In this document: positions 26,510-33,446 of the stretch, piece after piece
How the letters are laid out: each line of letters starts with the position of its first letter
How positions within the stretch are numbered: position 1 is the stretch's first letter
Assembly (NCBI GenBank): GCA_946480595.1
Contig: CAMLKC010000006.1
Span: forward strand, 1-33,446
Origin: an uncultured Candidatus Saccharibacteria bacterium
Lineage (GTDB): Bacteria > Patescibacteria > Saccharimonadia > Saccharimonadales > CAMLKC01
Direction of reading: 5' to 3'
Length of the DNA stretch: 33,446 nt
Position numbers and translations under genes: made by a program
Notes under the pieces: model-generated
Databases searched by the model: none
Seen by the model: the letters and a program-made list of their open reading frames with translations, nothing else
Told to the model about the DNA's origin: nothing

Positions 26510-28294
26510 ATGGCAAAAGTTTTCAACCGCACAGATACGAAAACCGCACGTAAAACGCTCGAGATTTTCCGCAATGAGATTTTCAAGGAAAAACGACGGT
26601 TCATCGCGTACTCCATCCTCCTTCCGATCAACCGACTCACCTACATTGTCCTTCTGCCGTTTTTGTTTAGCTTGATCGTACAATCGCTGATCGTAAACCC
26701 GCACGACTGGCAGCACCCGGCATTACTGCTGGGTATTGCTGCCGTCATTTCAATCATTGCGCTCGTGACAGCCCAGCTTGGCTTTACCAGTTTGTTTCAT
26801 CATGAAGAACGGATGCGAACAACGCTCATCGAGAAAGCCATGCACCGGCTTATGCTCCATAGCGACCAATTTTTTGCCAACCGAAAAATTGGCGCCATCG
26901 CCGGCGATGTCAGCACATTTGGCGGCTCGATCGTCTCCTTTCTCGACATTATGTTCTTGCAAGCAAGCGGTATTGTCGTTAACTTCATTGCCAGCCTTAT
27001 TATCATCGCTTTCATGTCGCCGATTTTGCTGATTCCGCTAGGCCTATCTACTCTTATCCTTGTTCTGCTTAGTATTAGAGCTGTAACGGCCCGCGGTCCT
27101 ATTCGTCACCAGCGTAAAACAATGATGTCTCAGCTTAACGGTACCATCGCGGACATTCTGGGTAACCAGCAGATCGTCCGTTACTTTGCTACTCATAACG
27201 ACGAAGTAAAACGTGTCGCCTCGGACCGCAAAGAAATCGAAAAGCTCATCTACAAAGAAATTACTATTTTCCAACGCGAAACAATCAGTCGCCAAGCAGC
27301 ACTGTTCGTCTTCCAACTTATTACTATCGGAGTCTGTATTTGGCTCGCGACAACCGGCAATGTCACCATTGCGGCGCTCGTGTTTGCTATTACCTACCTA
27401 GGGCGGCTGACCGGGTCACTGTTTGAAATCACCCCTATCATTCGCGGCATGGAACAGGTATTTATCGACGCGGCCAATGTTACGGATATCCTTAGCGAAA
27501 AACCAGAAATCATTGACGCACCGGACGCTCCCGAGCTTAAGATAACCAAAGGTCGCGTTGACTTCAACGACGTCACGTTCCGCTACGCCGACAGCCAAGA
27601 CACAGCTACCATCGAGAGCTTGAATCTACATATCAAAGCGGGCGAACGCATTGGTCTGGCTGGTCATAGTGGCGGCGGCAAAACAACGCTTACTAAACTT
27701 TTGCTTCGATTTGCCGATGTCACCGATGGTTCCATTACAATCGATGGGCAGGATATCGACAAAGTAACGCAGGACAGCCTGCGCGATGCTATTGCGTACG
27801 TTCCGCAGGAGCCATACCTCTTTCATCGCAGTCTGCGCGAAAATATTGCGTATGCACGGCCCGACGCTACGGATGAAGACGTGCTTCAGGCAATCAAGCG
27901 CGCCAATGCCTACGAGTTCGTCAAAGAACTGCCGAACGGCCTAGACACCATCGTCGGCGAACGCGGCGTCAAGCTCAGTGGCGGGCAACGCCAACGAATC
28001 GCTATTGCACGAGCGATTTTAAAGGACGCACCAATTCTGATCCTCGACGAAGCGACGTCTGCACTTGATAGCGAAAGTGAAAAGCTCATTCAAGGTGCGC
28101 TGACAAAACTCATGAAAGGGCGTACGAGCATCGTCGTTGCCCACCGACTTTCGACCATCTCCAAGCTCGACAGAATCGTCGTACTAAAGGGTGGAAAAAT
28201 CACCGAAGAAGGCTCGCACGATAAGCTATTGCAGCAAAAAGGCATTTACGCCATGCTTTGGGCTCACCAGTCTGGCGGGTTTATCGAAGAATAA
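26510..28294 (+). CDS. ABC exporter half-transporter 2
   Basis: This 594-residue paralogue of the preceding gene has the same architecture. Walker A is GHSGGGKTT near 387, the signature is LSGGQRQRIAIARA, Walker B is ILILDEATSALD and the H-loop is VAHRLSTI. Both NBDs keep the catalytic glutamate and a consensus signature, unlike heterodimeric exporters that have one degenerate site. The two proteins end in the same 12 residues (LWAHQSGGFIEE), and their NBDs are very similar, while the membrane domains differ. That is the mark of a tandem duplication with diverged substrate domains or with gene conversion in the NBD. Confidence 0.9.
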   Translation: MAKVFNRTDTKTARKTLEIFRNEIFKEKRRFIAYSILLPINRLTYIVLLPFLFSLIVQSLIVNPHDWQHPALLLGIAAVISIIALVTAQLGFTSLFHHEERMRTTLIEKAMHRLMLHSDQFFANRKIGAIAGDVSTFGGSIVSFLDIMFLQASGIVVNFIASLIIIAFMSPILLIPLGLSTLILVLLSIRAVTARGPIRHQRKTMMSQLNGTIADILGNQQIVRYFATHNDEVKRVASDRKEIEKLIYKEITIFQRETISRQAALFVFQLITIGVCIWLATTGNVTIAALVFAITYLGRLTGSLFEITPIIRGMEQVFIDAANVTDILSEKPEIIDAPDAPELKITKGRVDFNDVTFRYADSQDTATIESLNLHIKAGERIGLAGHSGGGKTTLTKLLLRFADVTDGSITIDGQDIDKVTQDSLRDAIAYVPQEPYLFHRSLRENIAYARPDATDEDVLQAIKRANAYEFVKELPNGLDTIVGERGVKLSGGQRQRIAIARAILKDAPILILDEATSALDSESEKLIQGALTKLMKGRTSIVVAHRLSTISKLDRIVVLKGGKITEEGSHDKLLQQKGIYAMLWAHQSGGFIEE

Positions 28295-28328
28295 TAAAAC
28301 ACCACGACATACGTCGTGGTGTTTTATT
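28293..28328. terminator. Bidirectional terminator between the ABC operon and bL25
   Basis: AATAAAACACCACGAC-ATAC-GTCGTGGTGTTTTATT is a perfect 16-bp stem with A/T-rich flanks. It ends the ABC operon and, from the other side, the convergent bL25 gene. Confidence 0.92.
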
Positions 28329-28343
28329 AGGAGTTACGAAGCG

Positions 28344-29075
28344 CTACTTATTTGCGTCAACATTCGACTGTTTTGGCTCGTCCTGGTTTTTGCCACCCGG
28401 CTTCGTTTCTTCAGCCTGACTGTTCTGGTTGGTGTCACCGCCATTCTCAGCAGCGACGTCAGCGTCGCTTTCGGCATCACCACCAGCAGACTCGTTAGCC
28501 GCCTGAAGTGCGCTTGGTTCGTAGACGTTTGCAACGACCAGACTCAGATCCTGTTCGGCGTCGGCAAATTCAACACCCTCAGGAAGTGTGATATCACTGA
28601 GCGCCAGTTTATCGTCAGCACCAGCAAGATCCATGATAGAAATCTCGAGCGCCTCAGGCAAGTTAGCGGGGCGAGCTTTAATTTCAACATGCTCAATAGC
28701 TTGCAGCACTACCAGCCCGGCCCTCTCAGCGGCACTTTCGCCCATTCCCGTCAGAACAATGGGCACTTCGGTCACAATAGACTCATTTTGCTTAATAGTA
28801 TGAAAAGCTACGTGACGGACCGAGTGCTTTAACGGATGCAAATCGATGTTCTTAATAATCGCCAACTTTTTCTTACCGTCAATAACAAGATGAACGGGCG
28901 TGTGCTTGCCTGCCGCACGGGCCACCTTGGTTGTTTCAACCATCGGCGACTGGGTGGCAATAGGCGCAGACTTTCCGCCGTAGACAACGCTCGGAATCAT
29001 TCCTTCGCGGCGCAACTGGGCCGCCTTTTTACCTACCATAGTACGTTCGTTCAGTTTCAATGAAATATCGTTCAT
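28344..29075 (-). CDS. rplY: 50S ribosomal protein bL25 (CTC form) with acidic tail
   Basis: bL25 binds 5S rRNA. This 243-residue copy has the N-terminal L25 domain (about 1-90: LKLNERTMVGKKAAQLRREG, MIPSVVYGG) and the C-terminal TL5/CTC beta domain (about 95-188: VPIVLTGMGESA, ALSDITLPEGVEF). An unusual low-complexity acidic tail of about 50 residues follows (Glu/Asp/Gln/Asn rich, for example GGDAESDADVAAENGGD), ending in QSNVDANK. The start has GGAGGGG 2-4 bases upstream, so this message is leadered, though its promoter shares 20 bases with that of uvrA. Confidence 0.92.
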   Translation of the reverse strand: MNDISLKLNERTMVGKKAAQLRREGMIPSVVYGGKSAPIATQSPMVETTKVARAAGKHTPVHLVIDGKKKLAIIKNIDLHPLKHSVRHVAFHTIKQNESIVTEVPIVLTGMGESAAERAGLVVLQAIEHVEIKARPANLPEALEISIMDLAGADDKLALSDITLPEGVEFADAEQDLSLVVANVYEPSALQAANESAGGDAESDADVAAENGGDTNQNSQAEETKPGGKNQDEPKQSNVDANK

Positions 29076-29095
29076 TTCCCCTCCATTCGTGTCCT

Positions 29096-29115
29096 CTTAT
29101 TATATCATTTATCCT
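29096..29115 (-). promoter_or_regulatory. Promoter element of bL25, identical to the uvrA one over 20 bases
   Basis: The minus strand reads AGGATAAATGATATAATAAG, holding an extended -10 box (TGA-TATAAT). The same 20 bases recur at 33218-33237 before uvrA. Confidence 0.75.
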
Positions 29116-29123
29116 CAGCATGC

Positions 29124-29129
29124 TAAAAT
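29124..29129 (+). promoter_or_regulatory. -10-like box of the DedA gene
   Basis: TAAAAT lies 9 bases before the ATG at 29139, leaving a leader of a few bases at most. No clear -35 box is seen; the bL25 promoter on the other strand is adjacent. Confidence 0.4.
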
Positions 29130-29138
29130 AAGACGTAC

Positions 29139-29825
29139 ATGATACCAGGATTTGACTTTACCAGCTTTGCATCAACCGCGGGCCCATGGCTCGTTATGGC
29201 CGTCGTAGCGGCAATCATATTTGCTGAATCCGGCCTGTTGATCGGGTTTTTTCTCCCGGGCGACAGTATTCTTTTTACTGCCGGATTTCTTATTAATGTA
29301 GGACTATTTGATTTTGATATTCACTTATTCGTCGTACTGGCATTTATTGCTGCCGTACTTGGTGACGGCGTAGGGTATATTTTTGGTAAGCGCGTAGGCC
29401 GCAAGCTGTTCAACCGGCCAAACTCACTCCTCTTCCGCCAAGAAAACCTCCAAAAGGCAGAAGAATTCTACGAAAAACATGGTGGCATTACTGTGGTTCT
29501 TGCACGCTTTATCCCGGTCATTAGAACTTTCGTACCTATCATTGCCGGCGTCGGCCGAATGAGCTACCGCACATTTCTTACCTACAATGTCATTGGCGCC
29601 CTGCTATGGGCGGTAGGCGTGAGTTACCTTGGTTACTACGTCGGTGCACTACTCCATAAACTCGGTATCGAAATCGACACTGTCCTGCTGCCTATCGTCG
29701 TGGCTATCATTATTCTCTCGGTACTACCGCCAGCTATCCACGTCCTCAAAGACAAGAAGCAGCGAGAGCTCATTTGGCGAGGCACCAAAAAACAGCTCAG
29801 CGTTATTTTCCGCAAAAGCAAATAG
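29139..29825 (+). CDS. DedA family membrane protein (SNARE-associated/VTT fold)
   Basis: This 228-residue protein has about five hydrophobic segments and the DedA hallmarks: FAESGLLIGFFLPGDSILFTAGFL in the first half, GDGVGYIFGKRVGRKLF and, near residues 120-145, the basic motif VLARFIPVIRTFVPIIAGVGRMSYRTFL. DedA proteins act as lipid or undecaprenyl phosphate flippases/transporters in several bacteria. Its TAG is directly followed by the stop of the convergent kinase gene (TAGCTA at 29823-29828). Confidence 0.93.
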   Translation: MIPGFDFTSFASTAGPWLVMAVVAAIIFAESGLLIGFFLPGDSILFTAGFLINVGLFDFDIHLFVVLAFIAAVLGDGVGYIFGKRVGRKLFNRPNSLLFRQENLQKAEEFYEKHGGITVVLARFIPVIRTFVPIIAGVGRMSYRTFLTYNVIGALLWAVGVSYLGYYVGALLHKLGIEIDTVLLPIVVAIIILSVLPPAIHVLKDKKQRELIWRGTKKQLSVIFRKSK

Positions 29826-30395
29826 CTAGCCGACCATTTCTTTCACTCGTCGCAAAACATCATTATATTCGTAATCTGCTCCAAGGGTCATCGTGGCTGG
29901 CACGTGCTTTCTGCTGTTTTCAAACTCCGCATAGAATCCATCCAGGTTAGTAATATAGCCAAAATCATCTTTATCACGCTGACGTATCCGCCGCTCGACA
30001 ATTGACCGGGGAATATCCAAACGAATGACAATCGGCAGCGCCCCATGCTCGGTCGTATGCTCAAAAAAGAGCGGCCACGTCCTGTCCAAACTGGCGTCAA
30101 TAATAACCAACTTATTCGCATCTTTTTCCATAACCGTATCCATGACGATGCGACTTATAGAAGATATAGTCAGCCTTGCCACATCGTAGCCGTGATCCCG
30201 CGCCAGCGCACGTATGTCATCATGGCGGATGTACTGAGCGCTAAGATCCCGCGCCAGTTTTTGTGCCAGCGTTGTTTTGCCACTTCCGGGAACTCCGCTG
30301 AAAATAATACAAACCGGCTTTTGTGGGAGACCACGGTTTCCCATCATATGTAGATATTCACTGGCAAGCTGCCGATGAATAGCTTCAATGGGCAT
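29826..30395 (-). CDS. P-loop kinase-like ATPase (AAA_33/zeta-toxin-like fold)
   Basis: This 189-residue protein has Walker A GVPGSGKTT near residue 38, followed by LAQKLARDL. A conserved RHDDIR (about 57-62) follows, then a strand VIIDASL near 96, and RRIRQRDKDDF as a probable lid (about 135-145). This is the layout of small nucleoside/aminoglycoside-phosphotransferase-like P-loop kinases and the zeta-toxin group. The substrate is unknown; no antitoxin-sized partner is present, so a toxin is unlikely. It follows uvrA by 3 bases on the same transcript. Confidence 0.85.
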   Translation of the reverse strand: MPIEAIHRQLASEYLHMMGNRGLPQKPVCIIFSGVPGSGKTTLAQKLARDLSAQYIRHDDIRALARDHGYDVARLTISSISRIVMDTVMEKDANKLVIIDASLDRTWPLFFEHTTEHGALPIVIRLDIPRSIVERRIRQRDKDDFGYITNLDGFYAEFENSRKHVPATMTLGADYEYNDVLRRVKEMVG

Positions 30396-30398
30396 TTT

Positions 30399-33212
30399 CT
30401 ACAGCAAGTCCTTAAGGTATTTGCCGGTAAAAGACATGTCTGCCTTTGAGATTTCCTCAGGCGTTCCCTGGGCAACCACCATACCGCCGCCAGCACCGCC
30501 TTCCGGCCCCATGTCGATGACATGATCGGCTGACTTAACGACATCAAGGTTGTGTTCAATAATCACCATACTGTTGCCGCCTTCGATCAGTTTTTGCAAG
30601 ATTGCAATCAAACGCTTAACATCGGCACTATGCAGGCCGGTTGTCGGCTCGTCCAGAATATACATAGTCTTGCCGGTACTGCGGCGAGAGAGTTCGGTTG
30701 CGAGTTTGATACGCTGCGCCTCACCACCGCTAAATGTCGTTGCTGGCTGACCAAGGCGAATATAGCCCAGTCCTACCTCAACAAGCGTATCGAGTTTGCG
30801 CGCAATTGACGGGACATTCTCAAAAAACTGCGCCGCTTGTTCGACGGTCATTTCCAATACGTCGCTAATCGTCTTGTCTTTGAACCTGATCTCCAGTGCT
30901 TCGCGGTTGTAGCGCTTCCCGTTACACTCATCACAAGTCACGTAAACATCCGGCAAAAAGTGCATTTCAATCTTAATGACGCCGTCACCCTGACAGTTCT
31001 CACAACGACCGCCCTTGACGTTAAAGCTAAAGCGCCCAGCTTTGTAGCCACGAATATTCGCTTCGGGCGTACCGGCAAACAACTCACGAATCGGCGTAAA
31101 CACACCCGTGTACGTTGCAGGGTTGCTCCGTGGCGTTCGACCGATAGCCGACTGGTCGATCACGATTGCTTTGTCCAAGTGGTTAATGCCCTCGATGTTC
31201 TCGTGCGCACCAGGGACGGTTTGTGCTCGGTGAAGACGTGCCGAGAGTTCTTTTGCCAGAATATCGTTTACCAGCGTTGATTTACCGCTACCACTCACGC
31301 CACTTACTACTGTCATAACGCCAAGCGGGAATGCTACGTCGATACCTTTGAGGTTATTTTCGCGTGCGCCGCGGATAATCAGTTTGCGGTCTTTTTCGAT
31401 TTTGCGTCGTTTTTTAGGCACATCGATCTTTTCGGCACCCGAAAGGAACCGGCCAGTAATGCTGTCTTTTTGCTTCGCCACTTCGTCCGGCGTACCGGCA
31501 GCAACAACTTCACCGCCAGCCACTCCGGCGCCAGGGCCGATGTCGAGCAGATAGTCGGCCTGACGGATCGTATCTTCGTCGTGTTCAACGACTAACACCG
31601 TATTACCAAGGTCGCGTAGACGCTTGAGTGTCGCAATCAGACGGTCATTGTCACGCTGGTGTAGCCCGATAGATGGCTCGTCGAGAACATACAATACGCC
31701 CTGAAGACCCGAGCCGATTTGTGTTGCCAGCCGAATACGCTGCGCCTCGCCGCCCGAAAGCGTATTGGCCGCACGGGCCAGTTCGAGGTAGTTAAGACCG
31801 ACATTGCTCATAAAACCAAGCCGATCAGTAATTTCCTTGACGATCTGACGCGCAATAAACAGCTCCTGCTCGTTTAACTTCAGAACATCCTTGAAGAGTC
31901 CCAGCGCTTCATCGATACCCATGTTACAGATATCCATAATACTGAGGTCGTGAACGGTTACGGCAAGCACGACTGGCTTTAAGCGGTTACCCTCACAGGC
32001 GTGACATTTGCGCTCGCGCATAAAGCGTTCGATGTCTTTTCGCATAAATTCGCTGTCGGTTTCTTTGTGGCGTCGTTCGAGGTTAGGAATAACACCTTCG
32101 TATACCGACTCGTACGAGCGCCCCGCTCCAATATCGACACGGTATTTCTGCGTCCCGGTGCCATACAAAACCTTATCAAGGTCGTCGCGGCCGAGCTCCT
32201 TCACAGGAACATGCAGGCTGAAGCCATGTTCGTCTGCCACTTTCGCCAGGCGTTTCATATACCAGGCGTCGCTATTAACACGGTTAAACGGGCGGATCGC
32301 TCCTTCGGCAATAGTGAGGTTCGGGTTAAATACCAAGTCAGGATCAACCTCCAGGCGAGAGCCCAACCCTGTACAGACCGGACATGCTCCTTGCGGCGCG
32401 TTAAAACTAAAGAGCCGTGGCTCAAGCTCGGGAATCTCTTCATTCGGGTGATCAATACAGGCGTAGCGCTGGCTAAATGTCGTCACTTCGTCACTATCGG
32501 CATGTAAAAGCTCCACGACGCCATCGGCGAGATCTAGCGCCTGCTCGACAGACTGCGTCACGCGGCCAAGCACATCGCCGCTTATGACAATACGGTCTAC
32601 GACGATCTCAATAGTGTGCTTGTAACTTTTTTGCAGCTCGGGGAATTCATCGAGTGCATACACCACTCCATCCACGCGGGCACGGGCAAATCCAAGCCGG
32701 CGGTATTGTTCGGGAATATGCGCGAACTCACCTTTCTTTTCCTTGACAATCGGTGCAAGGATCATCAGGCGAGCACCTTCTTCGATCTTCATGATTTCAT
32801 CGATAATTGCCTGCGGGGTGCGGCGTGAAACTTCTTTGCCGCAGACAGGACAGTGAGGCACGCCGATACGCGCGAATAGAAGGCGCAGATAGTCGTAAAT
32901 TTCCGTCACCGTTGCCACGGTTGAACGCGGGTTACGGCTGGTCGATTTTTGGTCGATGGAAATCGCCGGGCTCAGGCCGTCAATCGACTCGACGTCCGGC
33001 TTGTCCATAATTCCTAGGAACTGGCGCGCATAGCTGGAAAGGCTTTCCACATAGCGGCGCTGACCTTCGGCGTAGATAGTATCAAATGCAAGGCTGGACT
33101 TGCCCGATCCCGAGAGTCCTGTAATAACCACCAACTTATCGCGGGGAATCTCCACGCTGATGTTCTTTAGATTGTGCTCACGGGCACCGGTAACACGAAT
33201 AACCTCTGGCAT
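30399..33212 (-). CDS. uvrA: Excinuclease ABC subunit A
   Basis: UvrA is the damage sensor ATPase of nucleotide excision repair and loads UvrB. The 937-residue protein has full family length. Its first ATPase module has GLSGSGKSS and [12 protein letters not shown]; the second has GVSGSGKST and [17 protein letters not shown] with [11 protein letters not shown]. Zinc-type motifs are kept: CIDHP...CPVCTGLG in the first module (Cys/His form) and CENCQGDG...CDECNGKRY in the second. It is the first gene of a unit with a small P-loop kinase, transcribed from the TGATATAATAAG promoter at 33218-33237. Confidence 0.97.
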   Translation of the reverse strand: MPEVIRVTGAREHNLKNISVEIPRDKLVVITGLSGSGKSSLAFDTIYAEGQRRYVESLSSYARQFLGIMDKPDVESIDGLSPAISIDQKSTSRNPRSTVATVTEIYDYLRLLFARIGVPHCPVCGKEVSRRTPQAIIDEIMKIEEGARLMILAPIVKEKKGEFAHIPEQYRRLGFARARVDGVVYALDEFPELQKSYKHTIEIVVDRIVISGDVLGRVTQSVEQALDLADGVVELLHADSDEVTTFSQRYACIDHPNEEIPELEPRLFSFNAPQGACPVCTGLGSRLEVDPDLVFNPNLTIAEGAIRPFNRVNSDAWYMKRLAKVADEHGFSLHVPVKELGRDDLDKVLYGTGTQKYRVDIGAGRSYESVYEGVIPNLERRHKETDSEFMRKDIERFMRERKCHACEGNRLKPVVLAVTVHDLSIMDICNMGIDEALGLFKDVLKLNEQELFIARQIVKEITDRLGFMSNVGLNYLELARAANTLSGGEAQRIRLATQIGSGLQGVLYVLDEPSIGLHQRDNDRLIATLKRLRDLGNTVLVVEHDEDTIRQADYLLDIGPGAGVAGGEVVAAGTPDEVAKQKDSITGRFLSGAEKIDVPKKRRKIEKDRKLIIRGARENNLKGIDVAFPLGVMTVVSGVSGSGKSTLVNDILAKELSARLHRAQTVPGAHENIEGINHLDKAIVIDQSAIGRTPRSNPATYTGVFTPIRELFAGTPEANIRGYKAGRFSFNVKGGRCENCQGDGVIKIEMHFLPDVYVTCDECNGKRYNREALEIRFKDKTISDVLEMTVEQAAQFFENVPSIARKLDTLVEVGLGYIRLGQPATTFSGGEAQRIKLATELSRRSTGKTMYILDEPTTGLHSADVKRLIAILQKLIEGGNSMVIIEHNLDVVKSADHVIDMGPEGGAGGGMVVAQGTPEEISKADMSFTGKYLKDLL

Positions 33213-33217
33213 AACAA

Positions 33218-33237
33218 CTTATTATATCATTTATCCT
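33218..33237 (-). promoter_or_regulatory. uvrA promoter, leaderless start predicted
   Basis: Minus-strand AGGATAAATGATATAATAAG carries an extended -10 box whose TATAAT lies 8 bases before the ATG at 33212. The 20 bases are identical to those before bL25 at 29096-29115. Confidence 0.7.
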
Positions 33238-33269
33238 ACTGATTTTTCTACCCCGTAAAACGGAAAAGT

Positions 33270-33304
33270 CCCGGCAGCCGCCCCTTTAGGAGGGCGGTGC
33301 CGGG
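33270..33304. terminator. GC-rich hairpin in the right-hand foreign segment
   Basis: CCCGGCAGCCGCCC pairs with GGGCGGTGCCGGG (one bulged G) around an 8-base loop. On the minus strand it follows the partial GC-rich gene by about 36 bases. Composition fits a high-GC actinobacterial or phage terminator, and it begins within a few bases of the place where the base composition changes. Confidence 0.65.
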
Positions 33305-33339
33305 TACTCTTCGTACGACCTTCCAGGCCGCGGGGTCGC

Positions 33340-33446
33340 TCATGCGTGCTTGACGCCTGAGCTCACCTTGGCCTCGCGCACAATCCTGATGCCCGCGAGC
33401 TTGTGCGACACGGTGTTCATCAACGCTCCCTGGTACATGTAGCCGT
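33340..33446 (-). CDS. Partial GC-rich gene, C-terminal end only (foreign)
   Basis: Reading the minus strand from the window edge gives 34 codons ending in TGA at 33340-33342: the segment contains YMYQGALMNTVSHKL and then GIRIVREAKV before a SSGVKHA end. The 5' part lies outside the window. Codons are strongly G/C-ending. I do not recognise the family. The short polar-ended C-terminus and the nearby GC-rich hairpin fit actinobacterial or actinophage DNA, which is an inference from composition. It lies beyond the uvrA promoter and is probably joined artificially. Confidence 0.5.
   Translation of the reverse strand, partial: GYMYQGALMNTVSHKLAGIRIVREAKVSSGVKHA

Noticed and set aside
29826..30395. 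Zeta-toxin of a toxin-antitoxin system
   Set aside because: The P-loop fold is similar, but there is no small antitoxin gene; it is co-transcribed with uvrA only.
33250..33343. A 31-codon minus frame starting at the ATGA overlap after the partial GC-rich gene
   Set aside because: It would read through the terminator-like hairpin and into the compositional junction, so it is probably a chance frame.

Overview
The window looks like one metagenome-type contig from a small-genome Candidate Phyla Radiation bacterium, most likely Candidatus Saccharibacteria (TM7). This is inferred from gene content and style: densely packed housekeeping genes, a type IV pilin-like protein, many small membrane proteins, orphan transport parts and moderate GC. 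No rRNA is present to prove it. TGA is used as a stop (ATGA overlap at 4142-4145), so the UGA=Gly code of SR1/Gracilibacteria is unlikely.

The contig is not clean. Bases 1-47 are Illumina P5/Read1 adapter, and the adapter supplies a false C-terminus to the first gene. Two strikingly GC-rich pieces, about 23235-23582 and about 33268-33446, look actinobacterial (perfect AGGAGG site, GC-rich codons, GC-rich hairpins). They are either chimeric joins or DNA from an actinobacterial source. Given the adapter, chimerism is the safer reading.

Layout: 48-1000 holds a cut-off Ig/FN3 surface protein and tRNA-Ala. 1339-1686 is a glycine-rich RRM protein behind a structured 290-base region. 1749-7006 is a minus-strand block: ABC exporter, ITPase-like enzyme, PGPGW membrane protein, ABC-2 permease plus ATPase, a 7-TM protein and a DUF1653 protein. 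Cytidine deaminase (7044-7523) runs into the minus operon lemA-htpX-membrane protein-ligA (7515-12066). otsB and otsA are divergent (12122-14253) and give the two-step trehalose pathway. Three tRNAs (Leu-TAA, Cys-GCA, Leu-GAG) follow. Then come an orphan oligopeptide-binding protein, secG, a 4-TM protein, an M24 aminopeptidase, a pilin and uvrC, all minus. At 20615-23117 are a DUF4342 protein and a divergent MarR/DHA2 efflux pair around a perfect inverted repeat. After the first GC-rich insert come trhO, a tandem pair of ABC exporter half-transporters, bL25, DedA, a P-loop kinase and uvrA.

Two themes stand out. First, about ten genes have a TATAAT-like -10 box only 6-8 bases before the start codon, which predicts widespread leaderless transcription. 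Several share TGATATAATAAG, including a 20-base identity between the bL25 and uvrA promoters. Second, two DNA-repair enzymes have lost metal-binding cysteines: UvrC has no cysteine at all (normal [4Fe-4S] site gone), and LigA lacks all four zinc-finger cysteines, while UvrA keeps its zinc-type motifs.
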